This document shows positions 46,194 to 54,432 of a stretch of 64,000 nucleotides of DNA, in pieces. Numbering within the stretch: position 1 is the first letter of the stretch; each line of letters opens with the position of its first letter. Below the pieces are notes generated by a model. It was not told where the DNA came from. It ran no database searches and worked only from the letters and a program-made list of their open reading frames with translations. The position numbers were made by a program, and so were the translations under genes. This DNA comes from Paenibacillus guangzhouensis (GTDB lineage Bacteria; Bacillota; Bacilli; Paenibacillales; Paenibacillaceae), in the NCBI RefSeq assembly GCF_009363075.1, contig NZ_CP045293.1, positions 1,302,001 through 1,366,000 of the forward strand, given 5' to 3'.

Positions 46194-46320
46194 TATTCGT
46201 GCTGCGGGCCATGAGGCCCTTAATCTGCAACAAGAATTTTAAATGAAGGCTTGTAGGCAGATACAAGATAATAGCTATCTAGGGGAATAGTCGTCACGAA
46301 TACAAGATCGTTATCGGAAA
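46194..46320 (+). repeat. Cassette-boundary hairpin site A
   Basis: Arms TATTCGTG (46194-46201) and CACGAATA (46295-46302), a GGGCC/GGCCC inner stem, and the core CGAATACAAGATCGTTATCG ending before the HAD gene. Confidence 0.55.
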
Positions 46321-46372
46321 TCTCTATAATACATACATAATAACAATAAAAAGCATCACACGGAGGTTAAGT

Positions 46373-46936
46373 ATGGAAGCATATAGAATTGATGCTATTT
46401 TTATTGATCGGGATGGAACTATTGGTGGTTCAGATGAAGCGCTCTATCCGGGAGATTTTGAGTTGTTTTCATGCACGAAAACATCAATAGAACGCCTTAA
46501 AACATTGAAAACACGATTATATGGGTTTACGAATCAACCGGGAATCTCCCGAGGGGAAGTTTCAAGAGAAGAATTTGAGCAAGAAATGAAGGCTTTTGGT
46601 TTTGATGGAATTTATATATGCCCACATCAACACACGGAGGGGTGTGAGTGTCGAAAACCAAAGTCAGGAATGTTACTCAAGGCGGCTGTGGAGAATCAGA
46701 TAGAATTAACTAAATGTATAGTAATCGGGGATAGATGGTCCGATATGTTAGCAGCATATCATGTTGGATGTAGTAAGATATTGGTTCTCACTGGGGCAGG
46801 AAATGATGCTTTAAATAAGTACAGATATAAATGGTCAATAACAGAACCAGATTACATTGCAAAAGATTTCGAAGATGCAACAGATTATATAATGAATTTA
46901 ACGAGAGGTTTTGAAGAGGACAGGGTCATCCTATAA
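46373..46936 (+). CDS. HAD-IIIA phosphatase (GmhB/HisB-N-like)
   Basis: 187 residues. Motif I is FIDRDGTIGG, followed by the GFTNQPGISRG loop, and a zinc-binding cluster CPHQHTEGCECRKP characteristic of GmhB-type phosphatases. GDRWSDMLAA is the metal motif. It dephosphorylates a sugar or histidinol-like phosphate. It is AT-rich compared with genes to the left and right and sits between two hairpin sites (A and B). ACGGAGG sets the start. Its stop codon overlaps the start of site B. Confidence 0.85.
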   Translation: MEAYRIDAIFIDRDGTIGGSDEALYPGDFELFSCTKTSIERLKTLKTRLYGFTNQPGISRGEVSREEFEQEMKAFGFDGIYICPHQHTEGCECRKPKSGMLLKAAVENQIELTKCIVIGDRWSDMLAAYHVGCSKILVLTGAGNDALNKYRYKWSITEPDYIAKDFEDATDYIMNLTRGFEEDRVIL

Positions 46937-47007
46937 CAACGTATCTACACCGGCGCATGCGCGCCTCAAGATTCTCAGGTTCGTAGATACAACAACGTTA
47001 TATGAAA
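46932..47007 (+). repeat. Cassette-boundary hairpin site B (attC-like)
   Basis: Two nested arm pairs: TATAAC with GTTATA outside, GTATCTAC with GTAGATAC inside. Unpaired AAC on the left and AACAAC on the right lie between them. The tip holds GGCGC/GCGCC and CCT/AGG. This layout with AAC/GTT triplets resembles an integron attC. The upstream gene's stop codon lies in the left box. Confidence 0.6.
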
Positions 47008-47047
47008 GTAATGCAATTTAATTAAAACATAAAGGTGAATAGTACAT

Positions 47048-47581
47048 ATGAAAATTATTGATCTATTGAAAGATGACAAAGATAAAATTAATCAAACAGC
47101 TACTCTATTACAGGAAAGTTTTGAAGCTTGGTCCACATTTGAATTGGCAATTAATGAAGTTATTGAATCATTAGAAGATAATAAAATAAGTCGTGTATTA
47201 ATTAATGATGAAGGTGTTGTCATTGGATGGATTGGTGGTCAAAGCCAGTATAATGGGAATGTTTGGGAACTACATCCTCTAGTAATTAAAAAAGCTTATA
47301 GAAGAAATGGTTTTGGGAAAATGCTTGTTGAAGATCTTGAGAAACAAGTTGAACAACGTGGTGGAGTAACTATACTGCTCGGTTCGGACGATGAACACAA
47401 TCAAACGAATCTATCTAACCAAAACTTATACAGTGACCTTCCTTCATTTATCAAGAACTTCTATAGTAAAGATCATCCAGTTAATTTTTATATGAAATTG
47501 GGGTTCGTTATTATTGGAATTATCCCAGATGCAAACGGAATTGGTAAACCAGATATATTAATGGCAAAGCAAGTGCAGTGA
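47048..47581 (+). CDS. AAC(6')-like aminoglycoside N-acetyltransferase
   Basis: 177 residues of the GNAT fold. GWIGGQSQYNGNVWELHPLV followed by AYRRNGFGKMLVEDLE (acetyl-CoA loop), then ILLGSDDEHNQTNLS and HPVNFYMKLGFVIIGIIPD are reminiscent of aminoglycoside 6'-N-acetyltransferases. If active it would modify aminoglycosides with acetyl-CoA in the cytoplasm. AT-rich and placed directly after an attC-like site, as such genes are in integron cassettes. Resistance is not proven. Confidence 0.72.
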   Translation: MKIIDLLKDDKDKINQTATLLQESFEAWSTFELAINEVIESLEDNKISRVLINDEGVVIGWIGGQSQYNGNVWELHPLVIKKAYRRNGFGKMLVEDLEKQVEQRGGVTILLGSDDEHNQTNLSNQNLYSDLPSFIKNFYSKDHPVNFYMKLGFVIIGIIPDANGIGKPDILMAKQVQ

Positions 47582-47625
47582 GATCGAAGAAGGCATCAGA
47601 ATCAAAAGAAAGGAGTGAATAAATA

Positions 47626-48030
47626 ATGTGGGTTCCTTATGAAACGATAAGAAAACATCCGCCAGATTTTCTGGTTCAGTATCGTTTTTACAATCATGAA
47701 GAGGGAGGAAGAAGAAATCTTCCATATCAAGGTTATAGAAGTGATTTTGCGATAGAATCGGATTTTTCGAAGAATTCAATAGATTTAAGAGTAATACACC
47801 CAGAGTTTGAAGATGAATTCGGAAATCTTATATTAGATGAAACTAAACAAGTGCAATTAGAAGGGACGGCAAGAATGTGGGTGCTGTTACCCATATCTCG
47901 AGCTCGACATAGGAAAACATTAGATGTAGGAATGACAGGGTACTTTATGGAAGGTCCGAAAAAAGTTGCAGAAGCAAAGATAATTAAAATACTTGGATTA
48001 CTAGAAAACCCATATATAAAAACTGATTGA
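47626..48030 (+). CDS. Hypothetical protein with EF-Tu C-terminal-like barrel
   Basis: 134 residues. YRSDFAIES, IHPEFEDEFGN and EGTARMWVLLPISRARH with TGYFMEGPKKVAEAKI resemble the beta-barrel third domain of elongation factor Tu, seen in small hypothetical proteins of Bacillota. AAAGGAG precedes the ATG, 44 bp after the acetyltransferase with no hairpin site between, so the two may share one cassette. Function unknown. Confidence 0.5.
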   Translation: MWVPYETIRKHPPDFLVQYRFYNHEEGGRRNLPYQGYRSDFAIESDFSKNSIDLRVIHPEFEDEFGNLILDETKQVQLEGTARMWVLLPISRARHRKTLDVGMTGYFMEGPKKVAEAKIIKILGLLENPYIKTD

Positions 48031-48090
48031 TAGATAATAAATTTGAAGCGTTACAGGTGTGGAAGAAACTCGGATATGGAATGTGTCCAG

Positions 48091-48191
48091 CACGAATTAT
48101 AAGTGGCCCGAACCAAGATATTATCGTCAACGGATTTTACGTTGTAAAAACACTGACTTATATGTCGTGAATACAAGAACGTTATCACAAA
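48091..48191 (+). repeat. Cassette-boundary hairpin site C
   Basis: Arms CACGAATTATAAG and CTTATATGTCGTG (11 of 13 pairs), then the core CGTGAATACAAGAACGTTAT ending ahead of the DUF4367-like gene. Confidence 0.55.
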
Positions 48192-48242
48192 TACAAAGCT
48201 GTCTTATACAGAGAATTTATTCCAAGAAGAGGAAATATAAAA

Positions 48243-48899
48243 ATGCAAATAAAGAACAATCGAGGAGATGTGATTGGTAAGATACAATTCTATTCGCATC
48301 AAAATGAAGATAAGGTTAATCAAATTATTTCTGAACTAAGGCCAGGCGATGGTAAGGCGATATATAACGCTGGTGCAATAGATAATAAGTTCTCTCAACA
48401 AACAAATTATGCTGCAACGAACTGGGATCAAGACTTCGGAAGTCTAAAAGAAAAATTATCTCCATGGCAACCGCTGTTTCCGACTCTCTCTAAGATACAA
48501 TCGATGCAAGTCTATTATGGGTTTGACAATTTATTATCTCATGAAATCGATGAAATGATCGAAGAGAGTAAACGAACCGGAGTAAATGTTGTGGTACGAG
48601 ATCTAAAGCCTAATCGTACGATCGTTGGTGTTAATATCTCATATCATTCTGATCAAGGAACCTTTACGTTTCGTATTTTTGGAACGACAAAAAGTCGAAT
48701 TCAAGTATCGGATAGTGAAGATTCCAAAATTGATCATTTCGATGTGAGAGGGAACGAAGCATTTTATATTTTGAGTGATGGGCACCATCAATTAATCTGG
48801 TTAGAAGAAGATCTTAATGGGAAGGTATTACAATATGAATTGATGGGAAGAGATATTTCCAAAGAAGTTTTGCTTAACATCGTAGCATCTATGATGTAA
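48243..48899 (+). CDS. Hypothetical protein with DUF4367-like C-terminus
   Basis: 218 residues. The C-terminal third (AFYILSDGHHQLIWLEEDLN and KEVLLNIVASMM) resembles DUF4367 domains often found after anti-sigma factors or on lipoproteins. No signal peptide or membrane helix is seen, so it may be a cytoplasmic remnant or a derived form. AGAGGA lies before the ATG. AT-rich like its neighbours and the last gene of the cassette-like stretch. Confidence 0.5.
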   Translation: MQIKNNRGDVIGKIQFYSHQNEDKVNQIISELRPGDGKAIYNAGAIDNKFSQQTNYAATNWDQDFGSLKEKLSPWQPLFPTLSKIQSMQVYYGFDNLLSHEIDEMIEESKRTGVNVVVRDLKPNRTIVGVNISYHSDQGTFTFRIFGTTKSRIQVSDSEDSKIDHFDVRGNEAFYILSDGHHQLIWLEEDLNGKVLQYELMGRDISKEVLLNIVASMM

Positions 48900-49013
48900 C
48901 GATAATATTGTGTTCCGATAACACCATACAAACTTTTTATTTCCATTTTTGTAACATTATCCAGAGCTTTCACGTCTAAGGGGAAAATAACAAGCTATAC
49001 GGAGGGTTACAAG

Positions 49014-49874
49014 ATGAGAAAAGTAATGAAAAAACCACTGATACTACTCATGTTAATCGCCATCTTTTGTATGGGCATTAGCGGATCCGCCTTTGCTCAT
49101 AAAGGCAACAACCCGAGTAAACAAGACGGGAAAGACAGCTTGAACGCGGCAACCGCAGTGACCATGATCGTAAAAGGCCTGAATTTAAACATCGACAATA
49201 TTAAATTTATCAAGAAACCGGAGGCGACCGACTATTATACGAAGATTAAAAACGACTCCTCATACGCAGATTACTTCATCATCGCTCAATATAACGGCCT
49301 AGGAATTCCAAAAGACATTAATCCTTCTGCTAAAGTCACCCGGGAGCAATTCGCCAAATGGTTGTTTGGCGCGTTAAGTCATAAAGGAAATTATGCCTGG
49401 ATCGAAATATTCCAAAACGTTGCGGATGCTGACCAAGTGACAGACGGGTACATGGACAGTATTCAGAAGTTGCTCATTGCTAAGATCGTGTCCCTAGACA
49501 GCAAGCAACGCTTCTATCCTAAAAGCTACATTACCCGCGCACAAGCTGTCGACATGATTAGCAAAACGTTAAAATTCATCAATAACACAAAATCGGAAAC
49601 ACCTAATTCTTCCGTTCTCGACCAAGTAAATATCACTTCGGTTAAAGAAACGGATTCTGTCACCCGAGTTACATTATCCGCTATGGTTCCTCACGCTGGA
49701 TACGGACTCGAAATCACGAGCATCCAATTCTCGAAAGGCATAGCCACGATTCAATATAAAGTCATCCAGCCTGATCCTGACAAAATGTACGCCCAAGTCA
49801 TCACGGAGTTGAAAGCTGTGACTTATATCCCTTCAGAATACAAAGCTGTACTAGGAGGAGTACAACAACAATAA
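49014..49874 (+). CDS. S-layer-homology (SLH) protein with PrcB-like C-terminal domain
   Basis: 286 residues with a signal peptide (LLMLIAIFCMGISGSAFA). SLH-like repeats follow, e.g. INPSAKVTREQFAKWLFGAL and RFYPKSYITRAQAVDMISKT, which would anchor it to cell-wall polymer. The C-terminal about 85 residues (PHAGYGLEITSIQFSKG ... VTYIPSEYKAVL) resemble PrcB, a protease-complex-type beta domain. GGAGGG precedes the ATG. Role on the cell surface unknown. Confidence 0.75.
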   Translation: MRKVMKKPLILLMLIAIFCMGISGSAFAHKGNNPSKQDGKDSLNAATAVTMIVKGLNLNIDNIKFIKKPEATDYYTKIKNDSSYADYFIIAQYNGLGIPKDINPSAKVTREQFAKWLFGALSHKGNYAWIEIFQNVADADQVTDGYMDSIQKLLIAKIVSLDSKQRFYPKSYITRAQAVDMISKTLKFINNTKSETPNSSVLDQVNITSVKETDSVTRVTLSAMVPHAGYGLEITSIQFSKGIATIQYKVIQPDPDKMYAQVITELKAVTYIPSEYKAVLGGVQQQ

Positions 49875-49885
49875 AAGACAAAGCG

Positions 49886-49910
49886 ACGGCAGCCATTCGG
49901 CTGCCGTTTT
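49886..49910 (+). terminator. Rho-independent terminator
   Basis: CGGCAGCC, loop ATTC, GGCTGCCG, TTTT. Confidence 0.9.
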
Positions 49911-49986
49911 CTGATCATTGATACTAATAGAACGGTTCTAGTCATATTCTTATTAGAGAAAAAAATAAGAAGGAGTGTACAGTTAC

Positions 49987-51417
49987 TTGAAAAAAGTTAA
50001 GGTTAGTCTGCGGCCTATTGCAGCTAAGATAAACTTACCCACGGTTTTGAAAACAACTATACTTCCAGGTGACTCTGTTGAAAGACTCTTTATTGCAACC
50101 CAGGTAGGAGAGATATTTTACATCGTGAACGGGGGGATAAGGACTTTTTTAGATATTCGTCCACGAATCATACAACTAGGTGTTACTAGTGGTGGATATG
50201 ATGAACGGGGATTGCTAGGGCTAGCGTTCCATCCCGAGTTTTATTATAATGGTTTATTTTATCTCCATTACACGGTAGCTGGAACCCAAGGTCCGGGTGC
50301 TCTTCCAGGTGCTTTTGAATCGTTTAAACCTAACCCGTGTGATCCTAAAACCTTAAACCTAAAGTGGATCAATCGGGACATTCATTATGATCATATAGAT
50401 ACCGTTGAAGAATGGATTCTACATTCGAATGGTCAACCTCAAAAACGCCGAACATTACTGAATATCAGAAGACCATTTTTAAATCATAACGGTGTTAATA
50501 GCCTAAACTTTTCACCTGAAACAGGAAAACTGGTTTTGACAACCGGAGACGGCGGATCAGGGTATGATCCATTTAATTTAAGCCAAGATGATATGGAAAT
50601 CGCAGGTAAAATCATTGAGATTGATGTCCTTAAGAATACATTTATCGATAATCCGCCCGTCGTTACACGTTTTAATGAGTTACCCGTACCTATTCAAGAA
50701 ACGCTTACGGTGATTGCCAAAGGAGTTCGCAATATTCCAGGCATTTCATTTCAAAGGTTTTATAATCAGCATATCAAATACGTAGGAAACGTCGGACAGG
50801 ATCTCGTTGAGTCGATTTTTTCATTTATTCATTATCAACCAATACCGGTTACTCAGCTGATTGAAGCGTATGTAATGAACTCTGAACCTAACCAAGATGG
50901 ATTTATTAACTTGGGCTGGAGAGGGTGGGAAGGCGATTTTCCTACTTCGATTGTTACCGGTTGCCCTACAAATCCGGCTGTGGAGGAGAAAGTAATTCCT
51001 TATTACGAGGAAGCAGTAAACACGTCAGTGCAGCGCCTTCAGCCTCTTATTAGTTATTTTCATAAAGATCCTCGACCCGATAAATTTGGAGCAACTGCAC
51101 TGACAGGAGTCCAGCCCTATATGGGAAATGAAATACCCGATTTAAGAGGGACTGTTGTGTTCACCGATCTGGCACGAGCTAGAGATAGAGAATCTCAACT
51201 TCCAGCGAGAGGGGTCTTAGCTTATACCAAGGTCAGAACGGAGTGTAAACTAAATGATTTCAGCTTAATAGAAACCGATTATAATTTTGGTTCTCAATCC
51301 GCTTATTATGTTAGCTTGGGAGCAAATATGAATCAATCCAGACTCTATTTAGGGGTTTATGACTCTATAAAAGTTACTGACTTTAACCAAGGTACTGTTT
51401 TTGAAATCGTTCCATGA
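49987..51417 (+). CDS. PQQ-dependent sugar dehydrogenase-like beta-propeller protein
   Basis: About 476 residues. RLFIATQVGEIFYI, DERGLLGLAFHPEF and TGDGGSGYDPF are the glucose/sorbosone dehydrogenase propeller signatures. No signal peptide is obvious. AAGGAG (49970-49975) suggests the TTG at 49987; a GTG at 49975 overlaps the RBS. Because PQQ biosynthesis is not seen here, it could be a non-enzymatic propeller. It lies between the SLH gene and a TetR gene but is not clearly in an operon with them. Confidence 0.7.
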   Translation: MKKVKVSLRPIAAKINLPTVLKTTILPGDSVERLFIATQVGEIFYIVNGGIRTFLDIRPRIIQLGVTSGGYDERGLLGLAFHPEFYYNGLFYLHYTVAGTQGPGALPGAFESFKPNPCDPKTLNLKWINRDIHYDHIDTVEEWILHSNGQPQKRRTLLNIRRPFLNHNGVNSLNFSPETGKLVLTTGDGGSGYDPFNLSQDDMEIAGKIIEIDVLKNTFIDNPPVVTRFNELPVPIQETLTVIAKGVRNIPGISFQRFYNQHIKYVGNVGQDLVESIFSFIHYQPIPVTQLIEAYVMNSEPNQDGFINLGWRGWEGDFPTSIVTGCPTNPAVEEKVIPYYEEAVNTSVQRLQPLISYFHKDPRPDKFGATALTGVQPYMGNEIPDLRGTVVFTDLARARDRESQLPARGVLAYTKVRTECKLNDFSLIETDYNFGSQSAYYVSLGANMNQSRLYLGVYDSIKVTDFNQGTVFEIVP

Positions 51418-51438
51418 TCCCTACCATGTGGAAGGTCA

Positions 51439-51492
51439 TTGTATCACGCGACAAGGCGCAGTTATAATGAATGAATGAGCGTAATTATAACT
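51439..51492 (+). promoter_or_regulatory. Promoter and operator of the TetR/oleate hydratase regulator
   Basis: TTGTAT (51439-51444), 18-bp spacer, TATAAT (51463-51468). A perfect inverted repeat AGTTATAAT/ATTATAACT with 15-bp spacer spans the -10 box (51460-51492), fitting autorepression. Confidence 0.6.
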
Positions 51493-51516
51493 CTCTCTTG
51501 GAAGGAGCTGTGCGAC

Positions 51517-52077
51517 ATGTCCGTGATGACCAAGAAAGCTTTATCCTCTACTTTAAAATCGATGATGGAACGATCGTCGCTCGATAAAATCACAGTCAAA
51601 GATCTTGTTGCGGACTGTGGCGTGAATCGTCAGACGTTTTATTATCATTTTCAAGACATATATGATCTATTGGGGTGGATCTACAAGACGGAAGCACTGG
51701 ATAGTATCGTGAATTATCGAACATACGACACCTGGCAGCAGGGGTTTCTCAAGATATTTCAATATGTACTCCATAACAAGAAATTCTGCATGTGCACCTA
51801 TCGTTCTATGGGCCGAGAGCATTTGGATCTATTTCTGCATCAAGCGGTATACGAGCTGCTCATGGGCGTCATTGAGGAAGTTAATGCCAACATGCAGGTG
51901 AGGATGGAAAATAAGAGATTTATCGCGAATTTTTACACCTATGCGTTTATTGGTATTATGCTGGAGTGGATTCGCAACGATATGAAGGAAGATCCAGTGA
52001 TGATTATCGATCGATTAAGCGTCTTGGTTGAAGGCGATATGGAGAAAGCGATAAAAAAATACGTTACAAGTTGCTAA
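51517..52077 (+). CDS. TetR-family regulator (DhaS-like)
   Basis: 186 residues. MTKKALSSTLKSMMERSSLD then KITVKDLVADCGVNRQTFYYHFQDIYDLL is the TetR helix-turn-helix with the GVNRQTFYYHF pattern of the DhaS-type subgroup. GGAAGGAG at 51500-51507 fixes ATG 51517. Upstream of oleate hydratase, which it probably controls in response to fatty acids, though this is inferred from neighbourhood only. Confidence 0.85.
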   Translation: MSVMTKKALSSTLKSMMERSSLDKITVKDLVADCGVNRQTFYYHFQDIYDLLGWIYKTEALDSIVNYRTYDTWQQGFLKIFQYVLHNKKFCMCTYRSMGREHLDLFLHQAVYELLMGVIEEVNANMQVRMENKRFIANFYTYAFIGIMLEWIRNDMKEDPVMIIDRLSVLVEGDMEKAIKKYVTSC

Positions 52078-52114
52078 ATTGTGACTACAGTCTATCGATC
52101 GATTAGACAAAGCG

Positions 52115-52148
52115 AGGGTTGTGTATAAATTTTATACACAGCCCTTTT
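52115..52148 (+). terminator. Terminator after the TetR gene
   Basis: GGGTTGTGTATAA and TTATACACAGCCC form a long stem followed by TTTT. Confidence 0.8.
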
Positions 52149-52228
52149 GGTGTCTAAGGTAATCGTTCCATCGGTGCAGTATATTGGATTCACAGACCAA
52201 TACAATTGAACATATGGAGGTTACATCG

Positions 52229-53821
52229 ATGAAAAAAGATCATGGAAACAGACAAGTTTACTTTGTTGGTGGCGGTTTAGCATCTCTTGCAGGTGCAACG
52301 TATCTGATACGAGATTGTGACTTTCCAGGAGAAAATATTCACATTCTAGAAGGCATGCACATACTCGGAGGAAGTAATGACGGCGCTGGCGATAAAATGC
52401 AAGGTTTCGTATGCCGCGGCGGTCGAATGTTAAATGAAGAAACGTACGAGAATACATGGGAGCTGTTATCTTCCATTCCTTCTATTGAGCAAGAGGGCGT
52501 GTCCGTATGCGATGAGATTCTAGCTTTTGACCATGCGCATCCCACACATGCGAATGCTCGATTAATTAACAAAGATGGGGAAGTTCTGGATGTCATGTCG
52601 ATGGGCTTTAACACCGCGGATCGCTTAGCGCTTGGAAGATTGATGATCACACCAGAAGAGAAACTGGACAATTTGCGGATCTGTGATTGGTTCGCAGAGA
52701 CACCTCACTTTTTCGAAACGAACTTCTGGTATATGTGGCAGACGACATTTGCCTTCCAAAAGTGGTCCAGCTTGTTTGAATTCAGACGCTATATGAATCG
52801 TATGATGTTCGAATTCTCTCGGATTCAAACGCTTGAAGGGGTTACGCGTACGCCTTATAACCAATATGATTCGATTATTTTGCCGATCAAAACTTATCTA
52901 GATGGGTACGGCGTGGATTTTAGCTTGAAATATACCGTAACGGATCTCGATTTTGCAGAAGGCGACGGGATTACCGTCACAGCGATCCATTATGAGCAGG
53001 ATGGCAAATCGGGCGTGATTCAACTACAGAAAGATGATCTGTGTATCGTGACCAATGGTTGTATGACAGATAATGCAACGTTAGGGGATTTGAACACACC
53101 TGCCAAAATGGTGCCTGAGAATCCAATGTCAGGCAACCTGTGGGCGAAGATCGCAGCGAAGAAAGAGGGACTTGGCAATCCAGAACCATTCTTCGGTAAG
53201 GTGGAGGAGACGAATTGGGAGTCCTTCACCGTGACGTGTAAAGGGAATAAGCTGCTGAAAATGATTGAGAAATATTCCCGCAACAAACCAGGCAGCGGCG
53301 CGCTAATGACATTCAAAGATTCGAATTGGCTGATGTCCATCGTTGTTGCAGCGCAACCTCACTTTAAGAATCAACCTGCAGATACGACAATATTCTGGGG
53401 ATACGGCTTGTACACGGATCAAGAAGGCAATTATGTGAAGAAGCCGATGCGAGACTGTACAGGGAAAGAGATGCTGATTGAGCTAATTCACCACCTGCAT
53501 ATGGAAGAAGATATGGATGAGATCATGGATAGCGTCGTGAACGTCATTCCTTGCATGATGCCTTATATTGTATCGCAGTTCCAGCCACGTGCCATGAGCG
53601 ATCGTCCAAAAGTGGTACCAGAGGGTTCGACGAATCTCGGTCTGATTAGTCAGTTCGTTGAAATTCCAGAAGATATGGTATTTACGGAAGAATATTCGAT
53701 TCGTGCAGCGAGAATTGCTGTGTATACCTTGATGGGATTGAATAAGAAGGTGTGTCCGGTAACACCGCACATGTATGACGTTCGAACCTTGTTAAAAGCA
53801 TTGAATACCTCATACAGATAA
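52229..53821 (+). CDS. ohyA: Oleate hydratase
   Basis: 530 residues of the myosin-cross-reactive antigen family. QVYFVGGGLASLAGATYLIR is the FAD Rossmann loop, ILEGMHILGGSNDGAGD and FVCRGGRMLNEETYE are family hallmarks. It adds water to the cis double bond of oleate and similar free fatty acids to give 10-hydroxy acids, often as detoxification. TGGAGG at 52215-52220 supports ATG 52229. Followed 15 bp later by a 96-residue gene. Confidence 0.95.
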   Translation: MKKDHGNRQVYFVGGGLASLAGATYLIRDCDFPGENIHILEGMHILGGSNDGAGDKMQGFVCRGGRMLNEETYENTWELLSSIPSIEQEGVSVCDEILAFDHAHPTHANARLINKDGEVLDVMSMGFNTADRLALGRLMITPEEKLDNLRICDWFAETPHFFETNFWYMWQTTFAFQKWSSLFEFRRYMNRMMFEFSRIQTLEGVTRTPYNQYDSIILPIKTYLDGYGVDFSLKYTVTDLDFAEGDGITVTAIHYEQDGKSGVIQLQKDDLCIVTNGCMTDNATLGDLNTPAKMVPENPMSGNLWAKIAAKKEGLGNPEPFFGKVEETNWESFTVTCKGNKLLKMIEKYSRNKPGSGALMTFKDSNWLMSIVVAAQPHFKNQPADTTIFWGYGLYTDQEGNYVKKPMRDCTGKEMLIELIHHLHMEEDMDEIMDSVVNVIPCMMPYIVSQFQPRAMSDRPKVVPEGSTNLGLISQFVEIPEDMVFTEEYSIRAARIAVYTLMGLNKKVCPVTPHMYDVRTLLKALNTSYR

Positions 53822-53836
53822 AGGAGGAAGGACGCG

Positions 53837-54127
53837 ATGAATGGAACTTATAATATCACGATGCAAACCCCAATGGGGTTAGAAAAAGGAACGATTACCT
53901 TTGCGCAGGATGGGGACGTGCTCAGTGGCTCATTGAACATCTTAAGAGGCAATAATGCTTTCTCGGGCGGACAAATCGAGGGGAATGCGTTCGAATTCTC
54001 AGGTGAGATTAAGAAGTTGATTACCAAAATTCCTTATACGGCGAAGGGAACGATTGAAGGAGATCAATTGACGGCTATGGCGGATACGAAATACGGCAAG
54101 CTCTCAATCAAGGGGAATCGAGCTTAG
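53837..54127 (+). CDS. Hypothetical beta-rich protein linked to oleate hydratase
   Basis: 96 residues without signal peptide or membrane helix. Alternating strands with G-rich turns (GTYNITMQTPMGLEKGTITF, QIEGNAFEFSGEIKK, YTAKGTIEGDQLTA) suggest a small beta-barrel or lipocalin-like fold that may bind lipid. GAGGAAGG precedes the ATG, and the gene is co-transcribed with ohyA. Function unknown. Confidence 0.7.
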   Translation: MNGTYNITMQTPMGLEKGTITFAQDGDVLSGSLNILRGNNAFSGGQIEGNAFEFSGEIKKLITKIPYTAKGTIEGDQLTAMADTKYGKLSIKGNRA

Positions 54128-54179
54128 TAGGACCAATGAAACTCCTCATCTATCCAGTTTAATTTCATATGTAACGCTT

Positions 54180-54216
54180 AGAAGACCGCGAAAAATCGCG
54201 GTCTTCTATTATTTTT
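54180..54216 (+). terminator. Rho-independent terminator
   Basis: AGAAGACCGCGA, short A loop, TCGCGGTCTTCT, then ATTATTTTT. Confidence 0.92.
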
Positions 54217-54242
54217 CCTCTCGCTTAAGAGATACAGGAGAG

Positions 54243-54254
54243 TGATTGAAATCA
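54243..54254. promoter_or_regulatory. Possible FNR/CRP-family site
   Basis: TGAT-TGAA-ATCA, an inverted pair that resembles the FNR core (TTGAT-N4-ATCAA), 177 bp before nosD. Reasonable for an anaerobic operon but unproven. Confidence 0.3.
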
Positions 54255-54391
54255 TACTCACTGACACAAAGATGTCGAAGTTATCACCAGGAATAGCTCT
54301 ATCGAGTCATAGGATAAGGTTATCCAAATTGTTACAATGTAGTTTGTTGTTAGAAGGAAGCGTTTGCCAGCTAGGTGATGGGGGTGTGAAT

Positions 54392-54432
54392 ATCCTTGCC
54401 TGGTCAAGCAGACATGATTGAGGTGCAAGGAT
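54392..54432 (+). promoter_or_regulatory. Hairpin that could mask the nosD start codon
   Basis: ATCCTTGC (54392-54399) is the exact complement of GCAAGGAT (54425-54432), whose last two bases are the A and T of the nosD ATG. The GAGGTG RBS lies in the loop edge. Confidence 0.45.

Noticed and set aside
45600-48900. Bona fide class 1-type integron
   Set aside because: No integrase or attI is present, and only one of four sites shows nested arms near the attC plan; called cassette-like only.
54243-54254. FNR control of the nos-like operon as an established fact
   Set aside because: Only a 4+4-bp core match; kept as a low-confidence site.
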